Shown: piece after piece, positions 22,301-32,007 of the stretch
Numbering within the stretch: the stretch's first letter is position 1
Layout: every line of letters begins with the position of its first letter
Assembly: GCF_964204645.1 (NCBI RefSeq)
Contig: NC_134027.1
Coordinates: 25,842,485-25,906,484 of the forward strand
Length of the DNA: 64,000 bases
Source of the DNA: Tubulanus polymorphus
Taxonomy: Eukaryota; Nemertea; Palaeonemertea; Tubulaniformes; Tubulanidae
Reading direction: 5' to 3'
Notes under the pieces: generated by a model
Seen by the model: only the letters and a program-made list of their open reading frames with translations
The model's database searches: none
What the model was told of the DNA's origin: nothing
Position numbers and translations under genes: made by a program

Positions 22301-25300
22301 TTCTGTCAGCGAAGTGTCTACAAATCGTTTAAACCTTTTAAATGTAATTATGATATATCTTTATTTGTTTCCTTCCTGAGAGACTTTTTTTATAACTGCC
22401 TTAAGTAAGTTATGTGTAAGAAGAGGAAAGGGTAATGCTGGGGCGAGCCATATAACAGTTTTGTCAGTAAATCTGACTCTAACGGCCCGTAGCGTGAGTA
22501 GTATGTGGATGTGCTCGTTTCTAACTCGTTTGGAACTAGGAGGGTCTGATTTTTGAAAACTCTCAAGATTTGATCCACAGATATAGCCTCAAAGCGCAAT
22601 GTAACAAAGGTCTTGATGAATTGATAATTACACGTGTTTCGTTCTAATAATTGTGAATGTAAATTCTTATGTACTTGACTTTGCAGGAGGGTTAGTTCAA
22701 ACCCCCAAACCCGCGGTACGCTCAGTGGTCCGGACCCCTTCCCTTCCCATTCAGATGGCCCTTTTCGTCAATACTGAAATCGTTAAAACCTGTTAATTTG
22801 AATCTGATCCTCTCATAAATTGCAACCTTTCGTTTGTATTTCTTGAAACATATTTAAAACCGAGAGTGGGACCACGCGGAACCCCAATAGAGGCTGCTTT
22901 ATCCGAGAAACGCTTTTTCTTTTTTTCTGGACCCCGGCCTTCAGATTTCCCTAGATCCGTCCCGATACGGGAATCTTTGACTCAATCTGTATTGCGTGAT
23001 AATTATTTGGTGTTTGTTTCAGGTACACGGGAAACTGCATTTATCCACGGGATCACGAGCGCCGGGGTCGTACACGCCGTCACTCAATCCTGTAACGCTG
23101 GAAATCTAACCGACTGTTCCTGCGACATGTCTAAAGCCGGCATGAGAACCGCCGATGGTTGGCAGTGGGGCGGATGCAATGATAACATCAACTACGGAGT
23201 CTGGTTCGCGAAAGCGTTCGTCGATGCTCCAGATATATTCGACCCGGTGACTGGCGTCGGGGTCAAAAACATGGCCAATCTACACAATAATGAGGTCGGG
23301 CGACAGGTAATGCATGGACATACGACTCTAAAACGTAAATCCCGCAATTGTAAATTAACGAAAAAAAAGATTATTAGAAATATTTCGGGTAATCTGAAAT
23401 TAGCTTTAGACCGAAGAAGAGTGGTTAGTAACCACCCGATATATTTCTGATATTTTTCTAATGAACTTTTAAGTCAGTATACTGCACCGTGGATAGTGTG
23501 ATCTAAAGTGATCCATAAGGCTTTGAGGCAACTAATAGCTATTCCCATTGTGTACAGTATATAGCATTAAAGGTTAACTGTCATTATTTGATGTCTAATT
23601 TTCTTTCTCATCATTATTTATGGAATTTCAAATCATCCATAATATTGTGTTAAGACATTTTTTTACGACGAATAAAAGATTGAAAGAAAATATATATATA
23701 ACCAGAATCGAGCAGTTCCTCTCTTAAAGCAGATATATTATTCATTACGTTTAAAACGGTTTAAAGAGCACAAGTGGGTATGAAATATGCGTCGAGAGCG
23801 CGCTATTCATGTATAACGTTCATCATAAATTAAATCTACCGCGGATATATAAATTCTTAATTCGGGGTGGCCTTTTAGACTGACGGAATTATAAACATCG
23901 TCCAAATATGAACAAAAGATTTGTACAAACACCGTTAGAAGATAGCCGTGTATAACAAACTATAAAACTGTAATATCATTGTGAAAGTCACGCGCGATTC
24001 TGACTTTAATAAACACCTGCACGTACGACTAGCACGTACAATCTTCGCCTATATCGCGTTTGAACTTCTCAAACAGAACCTTGGAAATGATATATACTTT
24101 TTTTCAAATGTGGAATATATATCCTGGTTATTAAGTTTATATAAACATGATTATTTCACTGCGGAAATGAAATTCGTTATTTAGATGTCAACCATTAAAG
24201 AAACGCCCGGCTCGTGTTGTAACGGTTATAGATAATCCCACCCTAAGACTCCCCACTCTGATAAAGATAATCCCACCCTAAGAATGATGAATAAAGTCCG
24301 AAATGTTTCCTTTTCTTAGTACTTTTGAAGATGACCATTGGGATATAGTCGAAACGTTACACTAGCTCAATGAAACATTTCCGACTCTTTTTATTCTCAG
24401 TGCGCAGTGATTTTATAATCTTTAAAACACACAGTGTTTCATCATTGGTTATAATGAGGACAACATCAGTATTCCTGAAGATGACTATTGGGATATAGTC
24501 GAAACGTCAAATTAACTACTAAAAATAAAAACATTCGGGTTTTGTTTTTCATTCATAGTGTGAGATTTTCTATATCAATTTAGATGTATGTTTGCTTATA
24601 TGATTTTCAAGTCGATTCGCTAATCCGCTAAAAGTTCATTAATGTTCACAACCATTTTGAAAACAAATATTATCATCTATTAAAACTAGGATCGTTCGAG
24701 AACTCGAGGTTTACATACTCTTCCTTCGTGTTAAGTGTGTCAAAATATTCGCCAGTAAACTGTTTATTGACTGAACGTGACTGAAATAAGAACATGTTTC
24801 GCCCCTCTCGCTCAACTGATGACAGCTCAATCGTCCGACACAATATCTCGTCGTCAACTTATCTTGATGATGATTATAATGATATCTTCGCGTTGAAATA
24901 GTTTCAAACGAACACCTGGGGACATTCTTTTTAAAGACCCTTCTTAATTCCGCTAAACAGACAAGAGTGTTTTTTAGACCTATCCCAACATTTTCAACAG
25001 GGATATTTTGAAACTTAGTGCATTTTGATAGAATCTAATACAATTTCCAAGTATTTACGTGACATTAGAATATATAGACGTATAGGCCCACGTTTTGTGA
25101 AGTTACTTATTAGTTTCTGGTGGAGAAATTGCCCCCAAAAAAAATTGCCATTGTTTTTCAAAAGGGCACGAGAAAAATAGCGACAGGAGCACGTGCTCGG
25201 TTGCGCTCTCGTCCGGATCCGCACCTGTAAACGAATTCTTGCGGTTATCTCCAAGTTCTTTCTTTTTATTTCAAAAAATTTGTTTTTGGTATTAATGCTC

Positions 25301-25806
25301 ATGACATTGTTCTTTATCGATGCTTATTGTGTTTCCTACAGGTAATAGTCGATGCTATGAAGTTAGTGTGTCGATGTCACGGCGTTTCGGGGTCGTGTTC
25401 GGTTAGAACCTGCTGGAAACGGATGCCGCAGTTCAGGCATGTCGGTAACATCATGAAATCGCGGTACGAACAAGCCGTCCGCGTCGCTCAGAGATCAAAA
25501 CGTAAACTACGTCGCAAAGATCGCACCAAACGACGCGTTCCCATTCCGAAAGACACGTTAGTATTCTACGAACATTCGCCGAACTATTGTAAACGAGATA
25601 CTAGAAAAGGCGTGTTCGGCACTAGGGGCAGACGTTGTGATAAGAACGCGAAAGGTTCTCATAACTGCGAGGTTCTCTGCTGCGGTCGAGGATATAACAC
25701 CGAAATGATACAAACTGTGCGACGATGTCGTTGTAAATTCGTTTGGTGCTGTCAGGTTAAATGTAAAATATGCAAAACGGTTCACGAAAAATATACATGT
25801 AAATAG
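19272..25806 (+). CDS. Wnt16: Wnt16 signalling protein, whole gene (4 exons)
   Basis: The coding join is 19272-19369, 20429-20658, 23023-23306 and 25342-25806, giving 358 residues (350 if the ATG at 19296 is used), the usual Wnt size. It has a basic-hydrophobic signal peptide, then NWLYLGVAS, ECQYQFRGERWNC and GTRETAFIHGITSAGVVHAV. These are followed by DGWQWGGCNDNINYGVWF, the acylation motif CHGVSGSCSVRTCW (Ser in SGSCS is the lipid site in Wnts) and a C-terminal cysteine knot ending HEKYTCK. The features NW-(M/L)-x-LGIAS-like, TKETAFIY-like, WxWGGCxDxxxYGxWF and CCGRGYNT separate Wnt16 from Wnt4 and others. Wnts are secreted lipid-modified ligands of Frizzled receptors. Subfamily assignment is by recalled family features; a tree would settle it. 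Confidence 0.92.
19370..20428. other. Wnt16 intron 1
   Basis: Holds the family B repeat at 19643-19749 and a 13-bp-stem hairpin (CATGGACTCTAAA / TTTAGAGTCCATG) at about 19932-19969. Nothing else is recognised. Confidence 0.55.
19643..19749. repeat. MITE-like element, family B
   Basis: CTGGGACCAGTTCCAAAGTT at the left mirrors AACTCACAACTGTGGAACT at the right; the interior is GAGTTAACTCATTGAAAATT. Confidence 0.7.
20429..20658 (+). CDS. Wnt16: Wnt16 exon 2
   Basis: Acceptor CATTTCAG at 20428, donor CACTG|GTATGT. Phase 2 in, phase 1 out. It encodes residues 34-109, including LVRQQQEVC, GARQGIGECQYQFRGERWNC and SVFGPMLTT. Confidence 0.92.
20659..23022. other. Wnt16 intron 2
   Basis: Contains a B-box-like GGGTTCGAATCC at 20716-20727 with no recognisable tRNA fold, and a retroelement-like tail at 20985-21060. 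The open frames 21480-21836 and 21933-22151 show no domain. Confidence 0.5.
20985..21060. repeat. Dispersed retroelement-like tail fragment
   Basis: TTGCTTTGAAGCAACTGTTAG and AAACAGCC closely match TGCTTTGAAGCAACAGATAG and AAAGCAGCC at 37912-37955. A shared mobile origin is inferred. Confidence 0.5.
23023..23306 (+). CDS. Wnt16: Wnt16 exon 3
   Basis: Acceptor TGTTTCAG at 23022, donor CGACAG|GTAATG, phase 0 out. It carries TRETAFIHGITSAGVVHAV, CNAGNLTDCSCD, DGWQWGGCNDN and ANLHNNEVGRQ, all Wnt core motifs. Confidence 0.95.
24290..24440 (+). repeat. Hairpin-motif element
   Basis: GAAGATGACCATTGGGATAT and AGTCGAAACGTTACACTAGC are followed by CTCAATGAAACATTTCCGAC. An outer CCGAAATGTTTCC lies at the left, making an imperfect terminal inverted repeat. 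Confidence 0.7.
24465..24575 (+). repeat. Hairpin-motif element
   Basis: TTCCTGAAGATGACTATTGG then GATATAGTCGAAACGTC. The GACTAT-TGGGAT-ATAGTC stem-loop is perfect. It is partial at its right end. Confidence 0.7.
25342..25806 (+). CDS. Wnt16: Wnt16 exon 4: acylation site and C-terminal domain
   Basis: Acceptor CCTACAG at 25341; 154 codons to TAG at 25804-25806. It contains CRCHGVSGSCSVRTCW (acyl-Ser hairpin), a very basic KRKLRRKDRTKRR stretch, SPNYC, EVLCCGRGYNT and the Cys-rich knot that binds the Frizzled CRD. No AATAAA is seen close behind the stop. Confidence 0.95.
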   Translation, partial: VIVDAMKLVCRCHGVSGSCSVRTCWKRMPQFRHVGNIMKSRYEQAVRVAQRSKRKLRRKDRTKRRVPIPKDTLVFYEHSPNYCKRDTRKGVFGTRGRRCDKNAKGSHNCEVLCCGRGYNTEMIQTVRRCRCKFVWCCQVKCKICKTVHEKYTCK

Positions 25807-25868
25807 AAAAAGAGAATAATGTACATATCGAAAAAAAAAACGTTTCGTCTTTGTTTTTCGTGTTTTAT

Positions 25869-26120
25869 GTGGAGCGGTGTGGCCGAATTGAGCTTTCGGC
25901 TCTCGGATGCCAGGTCGTCGAAGGTTCGAACCCCGTACCTTGCCGAAGTGTCCTCGGGCAAGACACTTATCCTTATTGCCTCTCTCCACCCATGAGTTAA
26001 TGGGTACCTGGCCACGGGGAGAGATGACTGATACATGTTAGAGTATAAAATTGCCGGGGTAATAATACCGAAAAATGTAAAACGCTCTGAGCAGCTTCGC
26101 TGGATTTAGCGCTATATAAG
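25869..26120 (+). mobile_element. tRNA-derived SINE, copy 1
   Basis: The head GTGTGGCCGAATTGAG looks like the A-box side of a tRNA-Ser/Leu type. GGTTCGAACCCC (B box) lies about 50 bp on. It is followed by a body with TCGGGCAAGACACTTATCC, ATGAGTTAATGGGTACCTGG and a 3' region AACGCTCTGAGCAGC...TTTAGCGCTATATAAG. It is the first part of duplicated unit 1. Confidence 0.75.
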
Positions 26121-27308
26121 ACATATATTATATTAACATACACCACATAATCTCAGTTTCAAGAAGTCTTCCATTTCTCTGTTTGGTTGAGTTTGCAGTT
26201 AACACGACTTTTTATCAATGTATTTGTTTTTGGAAATATGAAATTCTACAATAAGAATGAAATATAGATTCCTAAATATTTCCATGAAGTAGCTTTTTAC
26301 GTTTAGACTCCTAATTAGATAGTTTTCTTCACGAGTACTGATTTTTGGACTCTATCTTATTGGTTTATTTGGGTTAGTATCATTTCTGACGTGTATTAAT
26401 TATCTACACAGGTTTCATCATGACTTTTAAGGATAAGATGTCGCAGCTCGCGCAATATATATATATATATATATACATATATTGACAAATTCATTGAACC
26501 GAAAAGAAACGAATGTAAGAAATCTAGGAACACGTGCACCTTTGTACGTTGGCTCGTGTGGTCCACTTATTGAATCCTAAAAAAAACTGACGTGCCGTTA
26601 CGATTAGCAAATATTCCTTGTCTTTATTAGTACGAGGCTTTCGATCTATTGTGCACCGATGTAGTGAAAAACCGTAACCGATAAAACACGATTCCTGTGA
26701 AACATCAGCTAATTTCATATTGTTTTTTTTTTCGTTTTTACTCTTTGATTTATCGATGCTAAGAAGGTTTTTCAGTCTGCCGTTTATATAACGAACAATT
26801 TTTTGAAAAAAAATGGTTACTAGTAGCGGTGACTTCGTACCTTCGTACTTTGGACTGAAAGCGTCATTTTCCCAAGTAACTAAGTCCGACTAACACGGTT
26901 CCAGAAATTCCCAACAGATGCTACAGGAACACCTAATGACGTCATCGGGTTTCCATTGGTATAGATTAGACCTAGAGACCTAATATCATTTGTTTCTAAA
27001 GTCTAGTAATGTCGATCGCCTCGTGAGTCTGATTGAAATCACCACTAGTTCTGATAAAGCAGAATTACAGAATTCTAGAGAATTCTACTTTTTTCATATA
27101 CGAATCTATTCTGATGGAGACAGTGAATAGAAACTATTTCTTTGATGACAATTTCCTGCACAGTGAAGATGGGTGTTACTATTTAGATATATATATGATT
27201 ACAGACTGTGCCCCATGCGTTATTGCACCATTGAAGAGAGTTGTTGAACGCGGTCTGCAGTATCTCTTGTTATTCCAATATAGGAGCTAGCTCTGAATGC
27301 TGCCATAC
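26121..27308. other. 5' flank of GPCR copy 1
   Basis: Contains a (TA)n run at about 26456-26475. The block 26369-26951 is missing from the second unit. The promoter should lie here, but no clear core motif is seen. Confidence 0.5.
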
Positions 27309-28406
27309 ATGAATTTCACATCCGAACTCACATCCACCACGAAGACGAAGTCTCTTCGATGTGTTTTGCCACCAGAACGATGGGATTTCGTGTTTAGTGT
27401 CAACATCTACCAATTCGGATATTCAACAGCTTCACTTCTAGGAATGATTCTAAACTCTATCTCTATTGTGATATTCAGAAGGATCGGTCGCTCCACTTAT
27501 CAAACTATTATAATTCTTGCCTGGTTTGATTTACTGTTTCTTGTTTCAGTGTTTCTACTTTATCCGTTTCGTATTATTGTTATCGAGATCGCCAGACCCC
27601 CAGGTATTAAACTGCTCACGCGTTACGATGATTGGTATTTTGGACACGAAATTATAATATGGGCAATGCCATTATTTTATACATTTCAAACTGCAAGAAA
27701 TTGGGCCGTTGTGATTGTGAATTTTGAAAGACTTCTGGTCGTCGCGAGTCCGCTCTACTTTAGGCGATTCTGGAATAAAAAACAAATAATTTTTCTCTCG
27801 GTTTTCAACGCATTTCTTTCTGCAGTTTATTTCTGGCCGCATTATTTTCCACATAATTTACCTGGAAGGGCCACACATCCTTGTGCTAGGGGATTATTTA
27901 CACTGGGAGCGTTTGGAGCCAAAACAACCAGAACTTCGTTTAAATATTTCAGCGGCATCGGACATAGCTTCACTTTCATGACCTACATTCTCATGACTAT
28001 ACTTGTACCTTTTAACATTTTGATGGCGATAAATTTCACTTTGTTCGGAGTATTGATATTTAGAAAACGGCTTCAAAAGAAACAACTTCTTCACGCGGAC
28101 ACAGCGGCGCCCAGTAAGAATAATACCGAACTCAAAATATTAAAAATGGTTCTCTTGATTGTATTGATGTATTTTATATTTGAAATCCCGGCATGTTTGG
28201 AACGTGTTTTAGCTTTCATCAAAGCTAATTTTGGATTACGTCACGGTCTGTCCGGAGCTGAACTAATGGTTTTGCGTAAAGTAGGAATTTTGCTCAGTGT
28301 TTTTGACTCATCGGTAAACTTCTTTGTTTATTGCGCGACAAATAAAACATTTAGAAAAAAGGCTAAGCATGTCTTACTTATCGATTATCTGTGTGATTCC
28401 AAATAA
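27309..28406 (+). CDS. Class A GPCR, peptide-receptor-like, copy 1
   Basis: An intronless 365-codon frame. An in-frame ATG 12 bases earlier (27297) exists, but that stretch is not in frame in copy 2, so MNFTSEL is preferred. Seven hydrophobic segments lie at about 33-57, 66-92, 111-140, 159-178, 220-250, 277-300 and 322-345. Motifs are LNSIS in TM1, LAWFDLLF in TM2, FQTARNW...ERLLVVASPL in TM3 (ERL for DRY) and NFFVY for NPxxY in TM7. N2 is a possible N-glycosylation site (NFT). The FQTxxxW...V...ER...V..P pattern resembles FMRFamide and related invertebrate peptide receptors; the ligand is unknown. There is no Cys at the top of TM3. Confidence 0.88.
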   Translation: MNFTSELTSTTKTKSLRCVLPPERWDFVFSVNIYQFGYSTASLLGMILNSISIVIFRRIGRSTYQTIIILAWFDLLFLVSVFLLYPFRIIVIEIARPPGIKLLTRYDDWYFGHEIIIWAMPLFYTFQTARNWAVVIVNFERLLVVASPLYFRRFWNKKQIIFLSVFNAFLSAVYFWPHYFPHNLPGRATHPCARGLFTLGAFGAKTTRTSFKYFSGIGHSFTFMTYILMTILVPFNILMAINFTLFGVLIFRKRLQKKQLLHADTAAPSKNNTELKILKMVLLIVLMYFIFEIPACLERVLAFIKANFGLRHGLSGAELMVLRKVGILLSVFDSSVNFFVYCATNKTFRKKAKHVLLIDYLCDSK

Positions 28407-29168
28407 AACAATTATCCAGATTAGACAAAATCAAACAATTATTTGCCGAGACAATAGAAATAAATGCCATAGTTTATCTATATTCACTGTTGCAGATAAT
28501 AGATGAGCTGAACTTGCGAATAAAATCCCGCATCCAAATTCTTCTCATTTTCGATGAAATTTCATCCGAAACAACGACTGAAATTACGACCTTATTTTTG
28601 AATCCTATTCAATATTCTAATCGGTCGATACATTATATTCATCTTTGTGAACTGGGTGAAGTTTTGGCTTCGATCTTCTTGAGCCAACATCCGATGAAGA
28701 TCCACATTCTTCATGTAAAAACCCTTTTTCGAGCGGGGTATCACGGGTATTATGACGTCACAAGTTTTCCACAATGGAAGTTGTCACGAAAAAAATTCGT
28801 TTCCTCACAGGCACTCGCCGATGGGCTTGGGATACAGTTCCCAGGGTTTTTGATAGTGTATTTGTGTTTTGAGTGGTTATTCTGCTATAAATCCCAGAAA
28901 AACGTCTTGGTACTGGTATGTTTAAAAGATAATGGCCGCTGGCTCCACACACGGCGACCTCAATACACTAACAAACTTCGTTTTTCAATTTAAAATAAAA
29001 ACTTTTATTTTATATGACACTTTCTAGTGATATGACAGTTATATATCCTATCATTCCATCCGACTGTGAAACACTGCCAATTTGTGAAACGCCTTTAGTA
29101 ATATAAAAGAACTACAGACGTTTCACAATTTTTTTACTTCAAAATGACACCATCGACAACAATTTTTC
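28407..29168. other. 3' flank of GPCR copy 1
   Basis: Nearly identical to 31241-32007. The open frame 28490-28993 is broken in the second unit (the equivalent region opens only from 31432 and soon shifts frame), so it is not a gene. Confidence 0.6.
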
Positions 29169-29170
29169 TT

Positions 29171-29414
29171 GTGGCAGAATTAAGCTTTCGGCTCAGGGAT
29201 GCCAGGTCGTCGAAGGTTCGAACCCCGTACATTGCCGTAGTGTCCTCGGGCAAGACACTTATCCTCATTGCCTCTCTTCACCCATGAGTTAATGGGTACC
29301 TGGCCACGGGGAGAGATGGCTGATACACGTTAGAGTATAAAATTGGGCGGGGTAATAATACCGAAAAAATGTAAAACGCTCTGAGCAGCCTGGCTGGATT
29401 TAGCGCTAGATAAG
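29171..29414 (+). mobile_element. tRNA-derived SINE, copy 2 (5'-truncated by duplication junction)
   Basis: Same order of B box, GGGCAAGACACTTATCC, ATGGGTACCTGG and GGATTTAGCGCTA as copy 1. It came with the duplication, not by a new insertion, because both flanks to the right match. Confidence 0.75.
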
Positions 29415-30142
29415 ACATATGCTATATTAATCATACACCACATAATCTCAGTTCTAAGAAGTCTTCCATTTCTCTGTTTGGTTGGGTTTGCGGTTAACAC
29501 TAATTTTTATCAATGTATTTGTTTCTAGAAATATGAAATTCTACAATAAGAATGACATATATCAGCATATAAGTGAGTGACCGCTCTGCGATCTTGCACT
29601 GGTAATATAGATTCCTAAATATTTCCATGAAGTAGCTTTTTACGTTTAGACTCCTCCTAATTAGATAGTTTTCTTCACGAGTACTGATTTTTGGACTCTA
29701 TCTTATTGGTTTATAATAATATATACCATATGTTACCATTGGTATAGATTCAAACTTAACGTTTTCTTTTAAAGCAAATTTCCTGATTACAATTGAGAGA
29801 ATCAATATCATTTGTTTCTAAAGTCTAGAAATGATGATCGCCTCATGAGTCAGAGTGAAATCACAACTAGTTCTCATAAAGCTTGACTCAAATATACAGA
29901 ATTCTACTTTTTTCATATACAAATCTATTATTCTGTTGGAGACGGTGAATAAAAATTATTTCAGCAGGTTTCTTGCATGACGTTTTCCTACTCAGTGGAG
30001 ATGGGTGTTACCCCTGTAGATATACAGATGATTACAGACTGTATCCCATGCGTAATTGCACCATTGAAGATAGTTGTTGAACGCGGTCTGCAGTATCTCT
30101 TGTTATTCCACTGAAGCTAGCTCTGAATGCTGCCATTGAAAT

Positions 30143-31240
30143 ATGAATTTCACATCAGAACTCACATCCACGACGACGACCGAGTCTCCTCGATGTGTTT
30201 TGCCACCAGAACGATGGGATTTCATATTTAGTGTCAACATCTACCAATTCGGATATTCAACAGCTTCACTTCTAGGAATGATTCTAAACTCTATCTCTAT
30301 TGTGATATTCAGAAGGATCGGTCGCTCCACTTATCAAACTATTATAATTCTTGCCTGGTTTGATTTACTGTTTCTTGTTTCAGTGTTTCTACTTTATCCG
30401 TTTCGTATTATTGTTATCGAGATCGCCAGACCCCCAGGTATTAAACTGCTCACGCGTTACGATGATTGGTATTTTGGACACGAAATTATAATATGGGCAA
30501 TGCCATTATTTTATACATTTCAAACTGCCAGAAATTGGGCCGTTGTGATTGTGAATTTTGAAAGACTTCTGGTCGTCGCGAGTCCGCTGTACTTTAGGCG
30601 ATTCTGGAATAAAAAACAAATAATTTCTCTATCGGTTTTCAACGCATTTCTTTCTGCAGTTTATTTCTGGCCGCATTATTTTCCACATAATTTACCTGGA
30701 AGGGCCACACATCCTTGTGCTAGGGGATTATTTACATTGGGAGCTTTTGGAGCCAAAACAACCAGAACTTCGTTTAAATATTTCAGCGGCATCGGACATA
30801 GCTTCACTTTCATGACCTACATTCTCATGACTATACTTGTACCTTTTAACATTTTGATAGCGATAAATTTCACTTTGTTCGGAGTATTGATATTTAGAAA
30901 ACGGCTTCAAAAGAAACAACTTCTTCACGCGGACACAGCGGCGCCCAGTGAGAATAATACCGAACTCAAAATATTAAAAATGGTTCTCTTGATTGTATTG
31001 ATGTATTTTATATTTGAAATCCCGGCATGTTTGGAACGTGTTTTAGCTTTCATCAAAGCTAATTTTGGATTACGTCACGGTCTGTCCGGAGCTGAACTAA
31101 TGGTTATGCGTAAAGTAGGAATTTTGCTCAGTGTTTTTGACTCATCGGTAAACTTCTTTGTTTATTGCGCGACAAATAAAACATTTAGAAAAAAGGCTAA
31201 GCATGTCTTACTTATCGATTATCTGTGTGATTCCAAATAA
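30143..31240 (+). CDS. Class A GPCR, peptide-receptor-like, copy 2
   Basis: A 365-codon intronless frame, almost identical to the copy at 27309-28406. It differs at residues 12, 14, 16, 28, 162, 239, 270 and 322. Three of the eight changes cluster in the extracellular N-terminus. All transmembrane motifs (LAWFDLLF, ERLLVVASPL, NFFVY) are kept. Cysteines are only C18, C192, C296, C342 and C362, so the usual TM3-ECL2 disulfide cannot form; C192 could pair with C18. No stop or frameshift, so this looks like a recent functional duplicate or a gene-converted pair. Upstream, a few inserted bases break the frame of the earlier ATG seen in copy 1, which fixes the start. Confidence 0.88.
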   Translation: MNFTSELTSTTTTESPRCVLPPERWDFIFSVNIYQFGYSTASLLGMILNSISIVIFRRIGRSTYQTIIILAWFDLLFLVSVFLLYPFRIIVIEIARPPGIKLLTRYDDWYFGHEIIIWAMPLFYTFQTARNWAVVIVNFERLLVVASPLYFRRFWNKKQIISLSVFNAFLSAVYFWPHYFPHNLPGRATHPCARGLFTLGAFGAKTTRTSFKYFSGIGHSFTFMTYILMTILVPFNILIAINFTLFGVLIFRKRLQKKQLLHADTAAPSENNTELKILKMVLLIVLMYFIFEIPACLERVLAFIKANFGLRHGLSGAELMVMRKVGILLSVFDSSVNFFVYCATNKTFRKKAKHVLLIDYLCDSK

Positions 31241-32007
31241 AACAATTATCCAGATTAGACAAAATCAAACAATTATTTGCCGAGACAATAGAAATAAATG
31301 CCATAGTTTATCTATATTCACTGTTGCAGATAATAGATGAGCTGAACTTGCGAATAAAATCCCGCATCCAAATTCTTCTCATTTTCAATTAAATTTCATC
31401 CGAAACAACGACTGAAATTACGACCTTATTTTTGAATCCTATTCAATATTCTAATCGGTCGATACATTATATTCATCTTTGTGAACTGGGTGAAGTTTTG
31501 GCTTCGATCTTCTTGAGCCAACATCCGATGAAGATCCACATTCTTCATGTAAAAACCCTTGTTCGAGCGGGGTATTTCACGGGTATTATGACGTCACAAG
31601 TTTTCCACAATGGAAGTTGTCACGAAAAGAATTCGTTTCCTCACAGGCACTCGCCGATGGGCTTGGGATACAGTTCCCGGGGTTTTTGATGGTGTATTTG
31701 TGTTTTAAGTGGTTATTCTGCAATATCCGAGAAACAGTGTCTTGGTACTGATACGTTGAAAAGATAATGGCCGCTGGCTCCACACATGGCGACCTCCAAA
31801 CACTAACAAACTTCGTTTTTTCAATCTAAAATTAAAACTTGTATTTTATATGGCACTTACAAGTGATATGACAGTTATATATCCTATCATTCCATCCGAC
31901 TGTGAGACACTGCCAATTTGTGAAACGCCTTTAGTAATATAAAAGAACTAAAGACGTTTCACAATTTTTTTACTTCAAAATGACACCATCGACAACAATT
32001 TTTCTTA
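31241..32007. other. 3' flank of GPCR copy 2
   Basis: Matches the 3' flank of copy 1 with small indels; no separate gene is seen. Confidence 0.6.

Larger units (their letters stand above)
23307..25341. other. Wnt16 intron 3
   Basis: Holds two hairpin-element copies (24290-24440 and 24465-24575) and a repeat at 25155-25230 that is the uninterrupted counterpart of the split repeat at 11350-11560. No exon is seen. Confidence 0.5.
25869..29168. repeat. Tandem segmental duplication, unit 1
   Basis: From the SINE head to ACCATCGACAACAATTTTTCTT at 29168 this segment is matched in order by 29169-32007. It contains the SINE, a 5' flank, a GPCR gene and a 3' flank. About 580 bp at 26369-26951 are absent from unit 2. 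The core of both units is nearly identical. Confidence 0.85.
29169..32007. repeat. Tandem segmental duplication, unit 2
   Basis: Begins at the junction ...TTTTTCTT|GTGGCAGAATT, where the SINE head has lost its first bases, and ends in the same ACAATTTTTCTT sequence as unit 1. The unit is about 450 bp shorter, mainly through the missing block upstream of the receptor. It also has a private insert near 29562-29607. Confidence 0.85.

Noticed and set aside
22866-23022. Upstream extension of Wnt16 exon 3 (open frame from 22866)
   Set aside because: The open frame crosses a clear TGTTTCAG acceptor, and the region before it has no Wnt similarity; it is intron 2.
25558-25989. 143-codon minus-strand frame
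   Set aside because: A shadow of Wnt16 exon 4 and the SINE.
27297-27308. Start of GPCR copy 1 at 27297 (four extra residues)
   Set aside because: In copy 2 the matching ATG is out of frame because of inserted bases; MNFTSEL is the shared start.
28490-28993. 167-codon frame downstream of GPCR copy 1
   Set aside because: The duplicated counterpart at 31324-31740 is broken by frame changes although the DNA is nearly identical, so it is not under coding constraint.
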